64,000 nt of DNA from Streptomyces paradoxus (GTDB taxonomy: Bacteria; Actinomycetota; Actinomycetes; Streptomycetales; Streptomycetaceae), in contig NZ_JACHGV010000001.1 of assembly GCF_014202475.1 (NCBI RefSeq), positions 248,001 to 312,000 of the forward strand, in the 5' to 3' direction. Positions 35,005 through 43,903 of the stretch are shown piece by piece. Within the stretch, counting starts at the first letter, position 1. Each line of letters opens with the position of its first letter. The notes beneath the pieces were generated by a model. It did not search any database and had not been told where the DNA came from. It saw nothing but the letters and a program-made list of their open reading frames with translations. The translations under genes and the position numbers were made by a program.

Positions 35005-35772
35005 TCAGCTCCGTGGGGCACGGCCGATCAGAGAATGCAGGGCAGGACGCAGCTTCGGAACATGCCCGGATATCCGGCGCATGACCGGGTAGGCCGGCAG
35101 CACCTTGAGATGGAACGTCGCGCCGGTGTCGGTAGGGCTGACGGCGACGCGCGGCGTCGCGTACCGCCCCTCGGCGTGGTACGTGCTGAAGGCGATCTCG
35201 AAGCCGGCTTCCGCCACCGCGCGGCGTGCCCTCGCGTCATGGTCCCCGTAGGGGTACGCGAATGCGCGCGGCCGCCGGCCGGTGAGATCGGTCAGCGCCC
35301 GGGCGGCTTGCGTCGTGTTGCGGGCGAGTGCTTCAGGGGATGCCTTCAACAGCGTGCTGTGCTCCCACCCGTGGCACTCGACATCCAGCCCGGCGCCGGC
35401 CAGTTCGCGGACGCCCTCCGCGTCGAGGAGTGGCTCGTCGGGCATCTCGGGCATCCACCGGGACCGGCCGCCGAGGAGGCCGCCGAGCACGAAGACCGTA
35501 GCGGGCATCTTCAGTTCCCGCAGGACAGGGAGCCCCTCGTCCAACATCGCCTGGTAACCGTCGTCGAACGTCACCAGCAGGCTTCGGGGTGGCAGGGCAC
35601 CGTGGAGATAGGTGTCCAGCGTCAGAGGTGTCCAGCCACGCGCGAGGAGAGAGGCAAGCTGCTCGTAGAGCCGGTCCTGTGGGACGAACAGACAGAAAGG
35701 GTCCTCCTGGGCGCCACGCTCGCCGACCGCGTGGTACATCAACACCAGCGGCCTGCTTCTGAGAGCGTTCAC
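35005..35772 (-). CDS. Polysaccharide deacetylase (NodB-type)
   Basis: A 255-residue carbohydrate esterase 4 protein. LVLMYHAVG opens the domain; SLLVTFDDGYQ carries the catalytic Asp and metal Asp (D70, D71); DVECHGWEHSTLL carries the metal histidines; RRPRAFAYPYGDHD holds the later catalytic motif. GTG 35772 overlaps the Wzz-like stop (GTGA), which fixes the start. No signal peptide is evident, so it may act on lipid-linked or membrane-near substrate. It is the last gene of a five-gene operon and likely de-N-acetylates the exopolysaccharide. Confidence 0.92.
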   Translation of the reverse strand: MNALRSRPLVLMYHAVGERGAQEDPFCLFVPQDRLYEQLASLLARGWTPLTLDTYLHGALPPRSLLVTFDDGYQAMLDEGLPVLRELKMPATVFVLGGLLGGRSRWMPEMPDEPLLDAEGVRELAGAGLDVECHGWEHSTLLKASPEALARNTTQAARALTDLTGRRPRAFAYPYGDHDARARRAVAEAGFEIAFSTYHAEGRYATPRVAVSPTDTGATFHLKVLPAYPVMRRISGHVPKLRPALHSLIGRAPRS

Positions 35773-36512
35773 TGGGGTCTCCCTGCTCTGCGGCTGATCT
35801 GACGGGCGGCGAAGCTGACCCAACCGGCCACCAGCAAGGCCGCCGCCACCGCGATGACGCGCAGGAGTGAGCGAGAAGGCTGGAGCTGGGCCGAGACAGG
35901 ATCGGCCCGTGCCGTGATCTCTCCCGCGATCAGCTGGTCGTCGGCAGCGGCCCTGTTGACCGCGGCCGCGATCGTGTTGGCGGCTGTGGCGGCCGCGCGG
36001 GCGTTCGCCAGGGACACGGCGATGTCCAGATTGGCCGTGTTCGCCTCCACCGAGATGGACAGCGCGTCACGAAGCTCCGCGCGTGTCACCGATGCTGCGG
36101 CAGCGGCGGAGGCCACGCTGGTCGTCGAAGCCGCCACCACCGCGTACTTGTTGGCGACCAGTTCGATGACATCCGCACTGACATTTGGCTGCGACCGCGG
36201 CGCGAAAGAGATCGTGCTGGTGGTCGAATAGCGTGTGGGCAGTTGTTCGATGACCACCAGTCCGCCCGCGAGTACCAGCAACCCTGCCAGCAACGCCGCC
36301 AGTGCACCGCGCCGACGCGCGGAGGCGGAGCGGGCGGTTCCCGCGTCGCCCGAGGTCGGCGGTCCGGCGGATTCTCCGTGCCGGGGCGGTGACGTCTGGG
36401 GCGATGCCGCGGTCGAGGCGGCCGCGCCACCGTCCTTGCTGGGGCCCACCGCGGTATCCGGTGTGGTCCTCGCGCCGTCACCGACGGACTGCTGTGGTTG
36501 CCACTGGCTCAT
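35769..36512 (-). CDS. Wzz/YveK-like chain-length protein without kinase domain
   Basis: A 247-residue protein. A disordered, Ser/Pro/Ala-rich N-terminus (residues 1-75) leads to a transmembrane helix at about 80-100 (GALAALLAGLLVLAGGLVVI), a Wzz-like outer part (TRYSTTSTISFAPRSQ ... ANARAAATAANTIAAAV), and a second helix near 215-235 (VIAVAAALLVAGWVSFAA). There is no Walker A or tyrosine-kinase domain. ATG 36512 overlaps the ligase stop (ATGA). It probably sets chain length with the polymerase encoded upstream; the fit to Wzz is by topology and position more than by motif. Confidence 0.78.
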   Translation of the reverse strand: MSQWQPQQSVGDGARTTPDTAVGPSKDGGAAASTAASPQTSPPRHGESAGPPTSGDAGTARSASARRRGALAALLAGLLVLAGGLVVIEQLPTRYSTTSTISFAPRSQPNVSADVIELVANKYAVVAASTTSVASAAAAASVTRAELRDALSISVEANTANLDIAVSLANARAAATAANTIAAAVNRAAADDQLIAGEITARADPVSAQLQPSRSLLRVIAVAAALLVAGWVSFAARQISRRAGRPQ

Positions 36513-37966
36513 TGTTCGTCGCCTCGTGTTTCTTGTGGGTGGGTATGCGTACGTGAACGGGCGCATGCCGCCAGAAGCCCGATGAACAGCCAGGCCATCG
36601 TGGCGATCACCGGGTTGCGCAGCGGGTAGTCGACCGCCCCATGGCCGATCACGGCGGCCAGCGCAGCACCCGCCCCGGCCGAGACACCGCGAGGCGTCAA
36701 GCCGGTCGTGGCCTTGCTCTGCGAGTCGCCGCTGCTCGCCCGAAGCGCCGGCGCACGGCTGTTGAGCAGGGCTTCCCGTGCCCCGACACCCGTCGCCACG
36801 AGGAGCGCGGTCACTCCCAGGACTCCTTGCTCCGCGCCCACGGCGAGCGCCAGGTTGTGCGCATGCTCCTCGTTCTGTGCAGCTTCGACATGCGCCAAGC
36901 CCTGCTTCGCCGCCACCTGAAAGGTGCCGGGGCCGGTGCCCAGAACGGGGTTCTCGGACATCTGGACGACGGCCTCCGCTCTCGCGGCGGGCCGCTCGTC
37001 ATAGGGATTGCCCTGGCCTCCGAAGATCGACAGCAGCCGTTGGGCTGCGACGGGGGTGTTCTGCGACGGGGGAGCGATCACCAGCAGCGCCAGGCCGACC
37101 GTGGCTACCGTCGCCAAGCTGATCAGCAGCGTTCGGGCCTCGCGCAGCAGCAGGGCGAGGACGACCAGCCCGAGGGCGCAACCGATCCAGGCACCGCGGG
37201 ACAGGCTTGCCACCAGCGCCGCCGCGGCCATCAGTGCCGCCACCGCGAACAGCGCGGTCATCCAGGTCTGGCGCTGACGATGGGCCACGACGGTCATGGC
37301 CACGCAGAAACAAACCGTCATCGCGGCGGCCAGGCCCAGCTCGTTCGGTTGGCCGAAAACGCCCGCGGGACGGTTGACAATCAGTGAGGCGTCCCTGCTC
37401 TCCACCTGCAGCTCGGGGATCGAGGTGAGGGCAGTGGCGCACAGGATCGCCCCTCCGACGCATACGGCGGACGCGAGCAGCAGCAGATCCGAGCGGTCGA
37501 CCGTGACCACGACGATCGCTGCTGCCAGGAGCAGCCCGACCAGGTATCCCACGTCATGCCGCAGCGAGCGGGCCGGATCAACACCGGAGAGGGTGGACAC
37601 AACCGCGGCCGCGACCAGCAGCGCCATGGCCGCGATCACCGGCGACCAGCCGATTCGCCGCCCGTACCCCTTCATTCTGGCGATCAGGACGACCGCCGCG
37701 ACGGCCAGAATCTGGCCCCGGACAAGAGGCAGGGACAGGGGCAACCCGACGTTTCCCACCACCAGGAGAAGGGGGACGGTGGCCACGGCCAGCACCGGGC
37801 GGCGGACGGAGACGAGGGCTGTCGCCACCAGTACGGGCACCAGGAGGACGAGCCCGAGTGTGGGTGACACGTTCCATCCGGCGATCCACACGCCTACGGT
37901 GGCGAGCATGAGCGCGGCGGCATGCGTCAGGCCGGGCCCGCGCTCCACGGTGCCCTCCCTGATCAT
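36509..37966 (-). CDS. O-antigen ligase/polymerase (Wzy)-family membrane protein
   Basis: A 485-residue polytopic protein with about ten to twelve hydrophobic helices and a large loop between residues about 335 and 400 (PYDERPAARAEAVVQMSENP then VLGTGPGTF), which is the Wzy_C/O-antigen ligase signature. FGQPNELGLAAAMTV is another typical block. ATG 37966 overlaps the glycosyltransferase stop (ATGA). With the flippase in the same operon it implies a Wzx/Wzy-type pathway, polymerising repeat units at the outer face of the membrane. Confidence 0.9.
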   Translation of the reverse strand: MIREGTVERGPGLTHAAALMLATVGVWIAGWNVSPTLGLVLLVPVLVATALVSVRRPVLAVATVPLLLVVGNVGLPLSLPLVRGQILAVAAVVLIARMKGYGRRIGWSPVIAAMALLVAAAVVSTLSGVDPARSLRHDVGYLVGLLLAAAIVVVTVDRSDLLLLASAVCVGGAILCATALTSIPELQVESRDASLIVNRPAGVFGQPNELGLAAAMTVCFCVAMTVVAHRQRQTWMTALFAVAALMAAAALVASLSRGAWIGCALGLVVLALLLREARTLLISLATVATVGLALLVIAPPSQNTPVAAQRLLSIFGGQGNPYDERPAARAEAVVQMSENPVLGTGPGTFQVAAKQGLAHVEAAQNEEHAHNLALAVGAEQGVLGVTALLVATGVGAREALLNSRAPALRASSGDSQSKATTGLTPRGVSAGAGAALAAVIGHGAVDYPLRNPVIATMAWLFIGLLAACARSRTHTHPQETRGDEQ

Positions 37967-40119
37967 GAGGGCCCGCCTGTGCCCGGGGCGGCACCCCGTG
38001 CCCGTACGGACCTCATCCGGCCCACCAGACCGTGTGCCGCACCGGCGGCCTTGGACAGATCGCGTACGACAGCGACCAGGGGGACGGCCGGCAAGGCAGC
38101 CCAGCGCCGCTCGCGCACGGCCCTGGTCAGCGGCAGCGAGAGGTAGCCGATGAACGCGGCGGCGGTGACCCGCCGCGCGGTCGAGCCTCGCAGGCCCGCG
38201 GCCAGGGCGGCGGTGTACGCAACGGCCCTCGCGGTGTCGCGGCCCAGCAGGAGGGGATGCGCCGACCATCCACTGCCCTCGCCGTAATGGAAGTACATCG
38301 CCGCCGTCTGACGGAGTGTCGGCCGCTGCTCCCAGCCCACCTCGGCGGAGGTGACCAGTGCCGCACGATGTCCGGCCGCCACCACGGCCCGGCCGAAGAG
38401 CACGTCCTCGGCGGTTCTGAGGTGTTCCGGGAATCCACCGGCGTCCTCCCATGCCGCACGGGTGAAGGCCACAGAGCGGCCGGTGGGCAGGGTGGCGTCG
38501 AATTCCCGGCCGAGGTACCGGCAGTACAGACGGGTCCACGGCCCGGGGTGCCGGGCTTCTTCGGGGTCCGGGTAGCCGACCAGGGCCAGTGCCTGGGCAA
38601 CCGGTCCCCGACCGCGCACGCGGTAGACACCGGTCAGCAGGCTCGCGCTCTCGGCTTCTCCCGCCGCCGCACGCAGCCGGGCCAGCCAGTCCGAGGCGGG
38701 ATAACAGCCCGCATCGGTGCAGGCGATCAGCGAGTTGCGGGCCGCCCGGATTCCTGCGTTACGACCTGCCGAGATACCGGTGCCCGGGGCGCGCAGCAGG
38801 CGCACGCGTGGGTCGCGTGAGGCCCAGGTCTCGACTCGCCGCGCGGTGTCATCGGTCGAGCCACCGTCGACGACGATGATTTCGTCCCCGTCCACGGTCA
38901 GTTGGGGCACCAGGAGTTGCAGGAGCTGATCGATCACCCCTGCCTCGTTCTTCACGGTCGTGACCACGCTGACCGCAGCGGTGCCGTCCAGTCCTGTGCC
39001 GGTCAGTCTGGCGGTCTCGGCCAGGGTCCGCACCAGCAGCGCGGCGCTCTGCTCCGGACCCGGATGGGCGACGGCGCTTCGGCGGCCGGCGGACCCCATC
39101 GCGGCGCGGATGCCCGGATCCTCCAGCCGCCGCAACGCCTCCGCGACCTGATCCGCCCTCGCGGGTTCGACGGTGATCCCGGCCGGGTCGGCCCCCGGCG
39201 GTGCCACCCGCTCCGAGACGGGACCGGGCGCAGTGGCGATCACCGGAACGCCGGCGAGCATCGCCTCCAACGCCACGGCACCGAAGCTCTCCTGCGATGG
39301 CCCGCTCCCGGCCCACTTCGTCAGTACGGCGACCGCGTCGGCAGCCGGGATGAACTGCCATGCCTCCTGGAGCCAGCCGGTGAAGTCCACCCGGTCGGCG
39401 ACGTCGAGGGTGGCCGCCAGCCTGGCAAGTCGCTCGCGCTCTTCCGGCTCGGCAGGATCCTCGGGGCCCACCACGGCCAGTCGCCATCGCGATGTGCCGG
39501 GCTGCGCGAGTGCCGTGATGGCGTCATCCACGCCCTTGTATCCGACAAGGCGCGCCACGGTGAGCAGCAGCAGTTCGTCCTGGCCTAGCCGTACCCCTCT
39601 GCGATGCAGCTCTTGGCGAGCGGTCTCGCGGGGCAGTGCGGCACGACCGGGCGCGGGGAAGGGCACCAGCACGGCGGCGGGGTGCCGGGAGGCGGGGACC
39701 AGTTCGGCTCCGGTCGCCACGCAGCCGTCGGAGAGAAGGGCCAGCAGTGTCATCAGTGGGCCGTCGTGGGTGTGGTCGTGCTTGGCCCAGACGCATCGCA
39801 CCCCTGCGAGCCAAGCCGCAGGGGCGGCCACGGTCGCGGCCTTGACCCCGTTCGCCAGGACCACGTCGGGCCGGTCGGCGCGCAGCCGGCGCATCAGCCA
39901 GGCCGCCGCACCGGCGATCGACGTCCCGGATCTGCCCGTAGGACGCACGGTGCAGGGCACACCCCGCCGGGCGAACTCGTCGCGCAGCGGTCCGTCTGCC
40001 AGCAGCACGGCGTCCACCGCGAGCCGGTCCGTGGCGTCCAGCAGGGAGAGCAACCAGAGTTCGGCACCGCCGACGACTCCGTGGGGCGCCACCACACTGA
40101 CACGCAGGGGACGAGTCAT
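37963..40119 (-). CDS. Fused GT4-GT2 bifunctional glycosyltransferase
   Basis: A 718-residue protein with two glycosyltransferases. Residues 1-370 are a GT4 enzyme: VVAPHGVVGGAELWLLSLL, LLLTVARLVGYKGVDDAI, SFGAVALEAMLAGVPVIA. Residues about 380-650 are a GT2 enzyme: VSVVTTVKNEAGVIDQLLQL, EIIVVDGGSTDDTARRVE, ACTDAGCYPASDWL, with a GT2 aspartate pair, and VAFTRAAWEDAGGFPEHL. A weakly hydrophobic C-terminal segment follows. ATG 40119 overlaps the flippase stop (ATGA). One chain may add two successive sugars. The two parts are normally separate genes. Confidence 0.9.
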   Translation of the reverse strand: MTRPLRVSVVAPHGVVGGAELWLLSLLDATDRLAVDAVLLADGPLRDEFARRGVPCTVRPTGRSGTSIAGAAAWLMRRLRADRPDVVLANGVKAATVAAPAAWLAGVRCVWAKHDHTHDGPLMTLLALLSDGCVATGAELVPASRHPAAVLVPFPAPGRAALPRETARQELHRRGVRLGQDELLLLTVARLVGYKGVDDAITALAQPGTSRWRLAVVGPEDPAEPEERERLARLAATLDVADRVDFTGWLQEAWQFIPAADAVAVLTKWAGSGPSQESFGAVALEAMLAGVPVIATAPGPVSERVAPPGADPAGITVEPARADQVAEALRRLEDPGIRAAMGSAGRRSAVAHPGPEQSAALLVRTLAETARLTGTGLDGTAAVSVVTTVKNEAGVIDQLLQLLVPQLTVDGDEIIVVDGGSTDDTARRVETWASRDPRVRLLRAPGTGISAGRNAGIRAARNSLIACTDAGCYPASDWLARLRAAAGEAESASLLTGVYRVRGRGPVAQALALVGYPDPEEARHPGPWTRLYCRYLGREFDATLPTGRSVAFTRAAWEDAGGFPEHLRTAEDVLFGRAVVAAGHRAALVTSAEVGWEQRPTLRQTAAMYFHYGEGSGWSAHPLLLGRDTARAVAYTAALAAGLRGSTARRVTAAAFIGYLSLPLTRAVRERRWAALPAVPLVAVVRDLSKAAGAAHGLVGRMRSVRARGAAPGTGGPS

Positions 40120-41570
40120 GTGCTTTTCCTCCGCTTGACCATGTCGCGAAGAACCCGGACCTGCTCCGGATCGATGCGACGTGCGATGACCGCCCAGCAG
40201 GGCACGTAGACCACTGCGGCGGTGAGCAGAGCCGGTGCGAGCGGCCAGGGGGCCAGCAGGGGTCCGACGGCGGCGCCGGACGCCACGACGGCGGGCAGGA
40301 CGGTTCGGCTAAGACGGGGTCGTCCCACTCTGGTGTGCCCGAGGAGTATCAGCACGACGGCCTCGACCGCGTACGAGAACGACGTCACGAACGCAGCCGC
40401 GGTCGCACCGTAGCGAGGGATGAGCAGCAGATTCAGCGATACGTTGACCGTCAGGGCGATCACCGCCCCGGTGAGCACGCGCAGGGTTGGGCCGGCCGCG
40501 GTCAAGGCGTCGGTCGCCAGGTAGACAAGACCGAACAGCAGCGGTGCCGGCGCCAGCCAGCGCAGCATGTCCGTGCCGGCGTCGGCGAACTGCCCACCAT
40601 AGAGCAGCAGCAGCACATCGTGTCCCCGGCACAGCAGCACCGTCATGTACGGGATGAACACGGCTGCCAGCACACCGATGCCGCGCTCGGTGTTACGGCG
40701 AACGCGGTGTGGCCTGGGATCGGCGGCCATCAACGGGAAGACGGCCCGAGTGACCACCCAGCAGACGAACACAGCCGTCTCGAGCAGACGGTACGCCGCG
40801 GCGTAGATGCCGACCGCCCGGTTTCCCACCAGCCAGCCCACGAACAGTGTGTCCAGCCTGAACAGGGCCATCGCTACGACGGCCTGGAGGCCGATCATCC
40901 AGGTCCCGCGATTGAGTCGGACGAGTGACGCGACCGATACGGCCCCCCAGTCGGCGCGTACCCCCTGACGTCGGACCAACAGCATGGCCGCGACCGGGCC
41001 GACGGCCGTTCCGGCGGCATAGGCGACGGCCAGCCCCAGGAGTCCGGTGTCCAACAGCAAGGCGGTCAAGACCCAGGCCGCGGTCAACAGGCGCTGCAGC
41101 AGGTGAACTACCGCGATGGTGTTCTGGCGTTGCATGGCCGCCGCGGCGGATCGGTACCCCTCCGTGTAGGTGTCGAGCACGACGGCGGCGACGACGAGCA
41201 ACCCCGCCACGGCCGTGCGGGTGTCAGACGGTCGGGACAGTCCCAGCGCCCCACAGATGATCGCGAAGACCAGCACGACCAGGATGGTTCGCATGACCAT
41301 GAGCTGAGCGAGCAGTGCCTGCAACTGCTTGGGCTCGGCGCTGGCCCGCTGCACCACGATCGTGTCATAGCCCCACAGGGGGACGAGGGTGGCCAGCGCG
41401 CCCACTGCGAGCGCGTAGGCGAAGACACCGAAGTCGGCCACACCGAGCAGGCGGGCCGCTCCGATGAAAATGATCACCATGGACAGCTTGCCGATGACCT
41501 CGGTGACGCCGAGCACCACAATGGTGCGGGCGGTGCGTACCTTCCTGTCACTCGTGGGTGTGTCTCGCAT
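40116..41570 (-). CDS. Lipid-linked oligosaccharide flippase (Wzx/MATE-like)
   Basis: A 484-residue membrane protein of the polysaccharide biosynthesis (MOP) superfamily, with about twelve to fourteen helices beginning GKLSMVIIFIGAARLLGVAD, and including FRLDTLFVGWLVGNRAVGIY (the family block) and PRYGATAAAFVTSFSYAVEA. It moves the repeat unit across the membrane. I chose ATG 41570 (MRDTPTSDRKVRTARTIVV) since it lies just before helix 1, but no good ribosome site is seen. The frame stays open upstream to about 42164, in low-quality coding sequence, so the start is the least sure in this operon. First gene of five. Confidence 0.85.
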   Translation of the reverse strand: MRDTPTSDRKVRTARTIVVLGVTEVIGKLSMVIIFIGAARLLGVADFGVFAYALAVGALATLVPLWGYDTIVVQRASAEPKQLQALLAQLMVMRTILVVLVFAIICGALGLSRPSDTRTAVAGLLVVAAVVLDTYTEGYRSAAAAMQRQNTIAVVHLLQRLLTAAWVLTALLLDTGLLGLAVAYAAGTAVGPVAAMLLVRRQGVRADWGAVSVASLVRLNRGTWMIGLQAVVAMALFRLDTLFVGWLVGNRAVGIYAAAYRLLETAVFVCWVVTRAVFPLMAADPRPHRVRRNTERGIGVLAAVFIPYMTVLLCRGHDVLLLLYGGQFADAGTDMLRWLAPAPLLFGLVYLATDALTAAGPTLRVLTGAVIALTVNVSLNLLLIPRYGATAAAFVTSFSYAVEAVVLILLGHTRVGRPRLSRTVLPAVVASGAAVGPLLAPWPLAPALLTAAVVYVPCWAVIARRIDPEQVRVLRDMVKRRKST

Positions 41571-42262
41571 GGAACGGTGGTCCGGCTGTGCCGTGTCACC
41601 CGGCTCGTCATGACGTCCCGATGGCCCGTGGTCGGTCCCGCCGCGAGGAGCGTCACGGCTGGTGACATCGGCGGGTTGCCGACTCTCTCCGGACACCTCG
41701 GCGGATGTTCCGGCCGGGTGGGTCTCAGCGGGCTCGACAGGGGCCGACGGTTCTCGCCGCCCGCGACGTGCTTTGAAACGGGAGCACACCGGGCGTCGCA
41801 GGGTCTGTGTGGTCACTGCGCGGGCGGCGGGAGCTTCCCCGCCACACGATTCCCGGAGCGTGTGCGCCGAGTACCCAGGCGGGAAGTGGGAGAGAGAGCG
41901 GTGACGAACTGTGAGGGACCGCTCTCTGCCTCCGCTGTTCGACGCACCGCCGAAGGGACCGATAGCGCGCGGGCGAGCTCCGGACGTGTGGCCGTGCCTC
42001 GCACGGGGGGTGCGCGGCGGGTTCCCGATCCGGTGCAGACGTGGCGACCAACGATCTGGTGGTACGGGTCTGCGCCTTGGAAGGGAGCCACGGCGAGAAC
42101 TCATGCCCAGGCAGCTCAATGGAAGACACCTTTGCCATACTCCGACAGGGATGATCCTCATCAATCGTCACTCACACCCCTCGGGGGTGCATCTTGTGCG
42201 GCGCCCTGCCGGCTTTCGTGTCCGTCCGGCCCCGACGATGCGCGCTCCGGGGCTCTGATCGC
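41571..42262. other. Long region upstream of the flippase without a clear gene
   Basis: About 690 bases between motif copy E and the chosen flippase start. The flippase frame stays open here, but its translation (basic, Pro/Ser/Arg-rich, for example RRGREPSAPVEPAETHPAGT) has no recognisable fold. It is either a long 5' leader, a long disordered extension, or decayed sequence. No RNA family is recognised. Confidence 0.45.
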
Positions 42263-42285
42263 TTACGTTTACGTCGTATAGGGAT
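42263..42285 (-). promoter_or_regulatory. Exopolysaccharide-locus motif, copy E (minus orientation, degenerate)
   Basis: On the minus strand: ATCCCTATACGA, then CGTAAAC, then GTAA. The TATA and CGTAAAC core is kept, while the outer GTAC of the consensus is lost. It faces the flippase operon, nearly 700 bases upstream of its start, and lies only 44 bases before the TetR gene on the other strand. Confidence 0.45.
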
Positions 42286-42329
42286 GGCACGCTTTCCACG
42301 GACAGGGTCTGTGACGAGGAGGCACCCGA

Positions 42330-43058
42330 ATGGCGAACGGCTCAGGGACTGGCCCGGCTCGACGCGCCAGCGACCGCGGGCGTTACGGCAGGCTCAACCG
42401 GGAGCGCGTGCTGAGCGCCGCCCTGGCACTGGTCGACCGCGAGGGCCTCTCCGCCCTGAGCATGCGTCGCCTCGGTGCCGAGCTCAACGTGGAGGCCATG
42501 GCGCTCTACCGCTACGCGGCGAGCAAGGACGCCCTTCTCGACGGGCTCGTCGAGGCGCTGTACCTGGAGCTGGAGGAGCAGTTGGCCGCCGACGCCGGCG
42601 AGGACGCCGACTGGCGGGCCGGACTGCATCGGTTCGCCCGCGCGACCTACGACGTGTGCCTCGCGCACCCCCAGGCGGTGCCGCTGCTCGCCACGCGTCT
42701 GCTGGCGGTTCCACTGGCCCGGCGGCCCGCCGCGGTGCTGCGGGATCACGAGCGGGTGCTCGCGCTGCTGCGGAAGGCCGGATTCGACGAGGCCACCGCC
42801 TCCGCCGTGTTCCGCGCCTTCACGGCCTGGCTGCACGGCTATGTGTCCGTGGAGCTGCGCCCCATGGTGGACAACCCGGACGAGACCGACCCGGCCTTCC
42901 GCCTCGGACTGCACAGGCTGTCCGCCAAGGAGCTGCCGACGCTGCGGGAGACGGCGGCCGCGCTCGCCGAGCGGGGCGGGCCCGAGGGCCTCGCGGCCGG
43001 CCTCGACGCCCTGCTCGACAGGTTCACGAACGGCTCCGCTTCCGCAGCATCCGGCTGA
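42330..43058 (+). CDS. TetR-family transcriptional regulator (TetR_C_1 type)
   Basis: A 242-residue regulator. The helix-turn-helix at about residues 24-66 reads RERVLSAALALVDREGLSAL then SMRRLGAELNVEAMALYRYA. The C-terminal part (VCLAHPQAVPLLATRLLAVP, FRAFTAWLHGYVSVEL) is the tetracycline-repressor-like ligand domain. ATG 42330 has GAGGAGG about 7 bases upstream. It overlaps the convergent DUF427 gene by 35 bases at the 3' end. Its target is unclear; motif copy E lies just upstream but points the other way. Confidence 0.92.
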   Translation: MANGSGTGPARRASDRGRYGRLNRERVLSAALALVDREGLSALSMRRLGAELNVEAMALYRYAASKDALLDGLVEALYLELEEQLAADAGEDADWRAGLHRFARATYDVCLAHPQAVPLLATRLLAVPLARRPAAVLRDHERVLALLRKAGFDEATASAVFRAFTAWLHGYVSVELRPMVDNPDETDPAFRLGLHRLSAKELPTLRETAAALAERGGPEGLAAGLDALLDRFTNGSASAASG

Positions 43059-43848
43059 ACGGCGTGTCCGGGCGTTCCAGACGCTCGCCGTCCAGCGTGA
43101 TGTCGACGACCTCGTTGAAGAAGGCGACGCGACCCTGGATCGCCGCCACCGCGGGCAGCGGCTCCGGATAGGTCCACACGAGGTTGGGCGGCACGTCGGC
43201 CCCGCCGCGCCAGGACCAGTACGAGGCGGTGCCCTTGTACGGGCATCCGGTGTGGTGGTCGGTGGTGTCGAACAGATCGAGGCGGACGTCCTCGCGGGGG
43301 AGGTAGTACCGGGTGGGCAGGGAGGTCTCGAAGAGCAGGACGGGGTCGTGGCTGTCCGCGACGACCTGCCCGTCGATCTCGACCCGCACGTGCCGGCTGC
43401 TGGACAGCGCGTCGACGCGCTTGTGCGGGTCGCGGGGGTGGATGAAGATCTCCTCGTCCTCCTCGTACCAGTGGTCTAGGCCCGTGTCGGTGCGCAGGAA
43501 CCACTCGAAGGCGATGTGGCCGGCCAGGTCGTCGGCGGGGAACGTCCAGGCCGCGTTCCGGCGCACCTCGCCGTCGGCGTCGAGATCGTAGAAGATCCGG
43601 GAGCCGGTGTGGGCGCCCGTGGGCGGGCTCTCGGCCGGGCAGAGGAGGTCGGTGCGGACGTCCTCGCGGGGGAAGACGTACTGCGGCACGGGCAGGTGGG
43701 GTTCCCAGACGAGGACCGGGTGCCGGCTGTCGACGACGGTGACGTCGCCCTTGCGGCCGCGCACCCAGCGCTCGCTGGGCTCCCACATGAGGCCTTCCGG
43801 GGTGGTTCTGATCGAGCGGGCGCCGGGGTGGGCCGGGTGGGTGGTCAT
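43024..43848 (-). CDS. DUF427 protein with two tandem domains
   Basis: A 274-residue protein with two copies of the DUF427 fold. Copy 1: VTVVDSRHPVLVWEPHLPVP then QYVFPREDVRTDLL, with AWTFPADDLAGHIAFEW. Copy 2: QVVADSHDPVLLFETSLPTR then YYLPREDVRLDLF, with GTASYWSWRG and VWTYPEPLPAVAAIQGRVAF. The shared YxPREDVR-D block shows the internal duplication. ATG 43848 has GAAGGAG upstream. The function of this family is not established. It is convergent with the TetR gene and overlaps its 3' end. Confidence 0.9.
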   Translation of the reverse strand: MTTHPAHPGARSIRTTPEGLMWEPSERWVRGRKGDVTVVDSRHPVLVWEPHLPVPQYVFPREDVRTDLLCPAESPPTGAHTGSRIFYDLDADGEVRRNAAWTFPADDLAGHIAFEWFLRTDTGLDHWYEEDEEIFIHPRDPHKRVDALSSSRHVRVEIDGQVVADSHDPVLLFETSLPTRYYLPREDVRLDLFDTTDHHTGCPYKGTASYWSWRGGADVPPNLVWTYPEPLPAVAAIQGRVAFFNEVVDITLDGERLERPDTPFSRMLRKRSRS

Positions 43849-43903
43849 GGCCGGTGCTCCTTCGGGAGGTCCGGTTGCCGTTCCCCTCCACGGTCCCACG
43901 GTG

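Noticed and set aside
36530..36565. Sixth copy of the exopolysaccharide motif before the Wzz-like gene
   Set aside because: On the minus strand CGTTCACGTACGC resembles the end of copy C, but the TATA part and CGTAAAC core are broken, and it lies inside the ligase operon.
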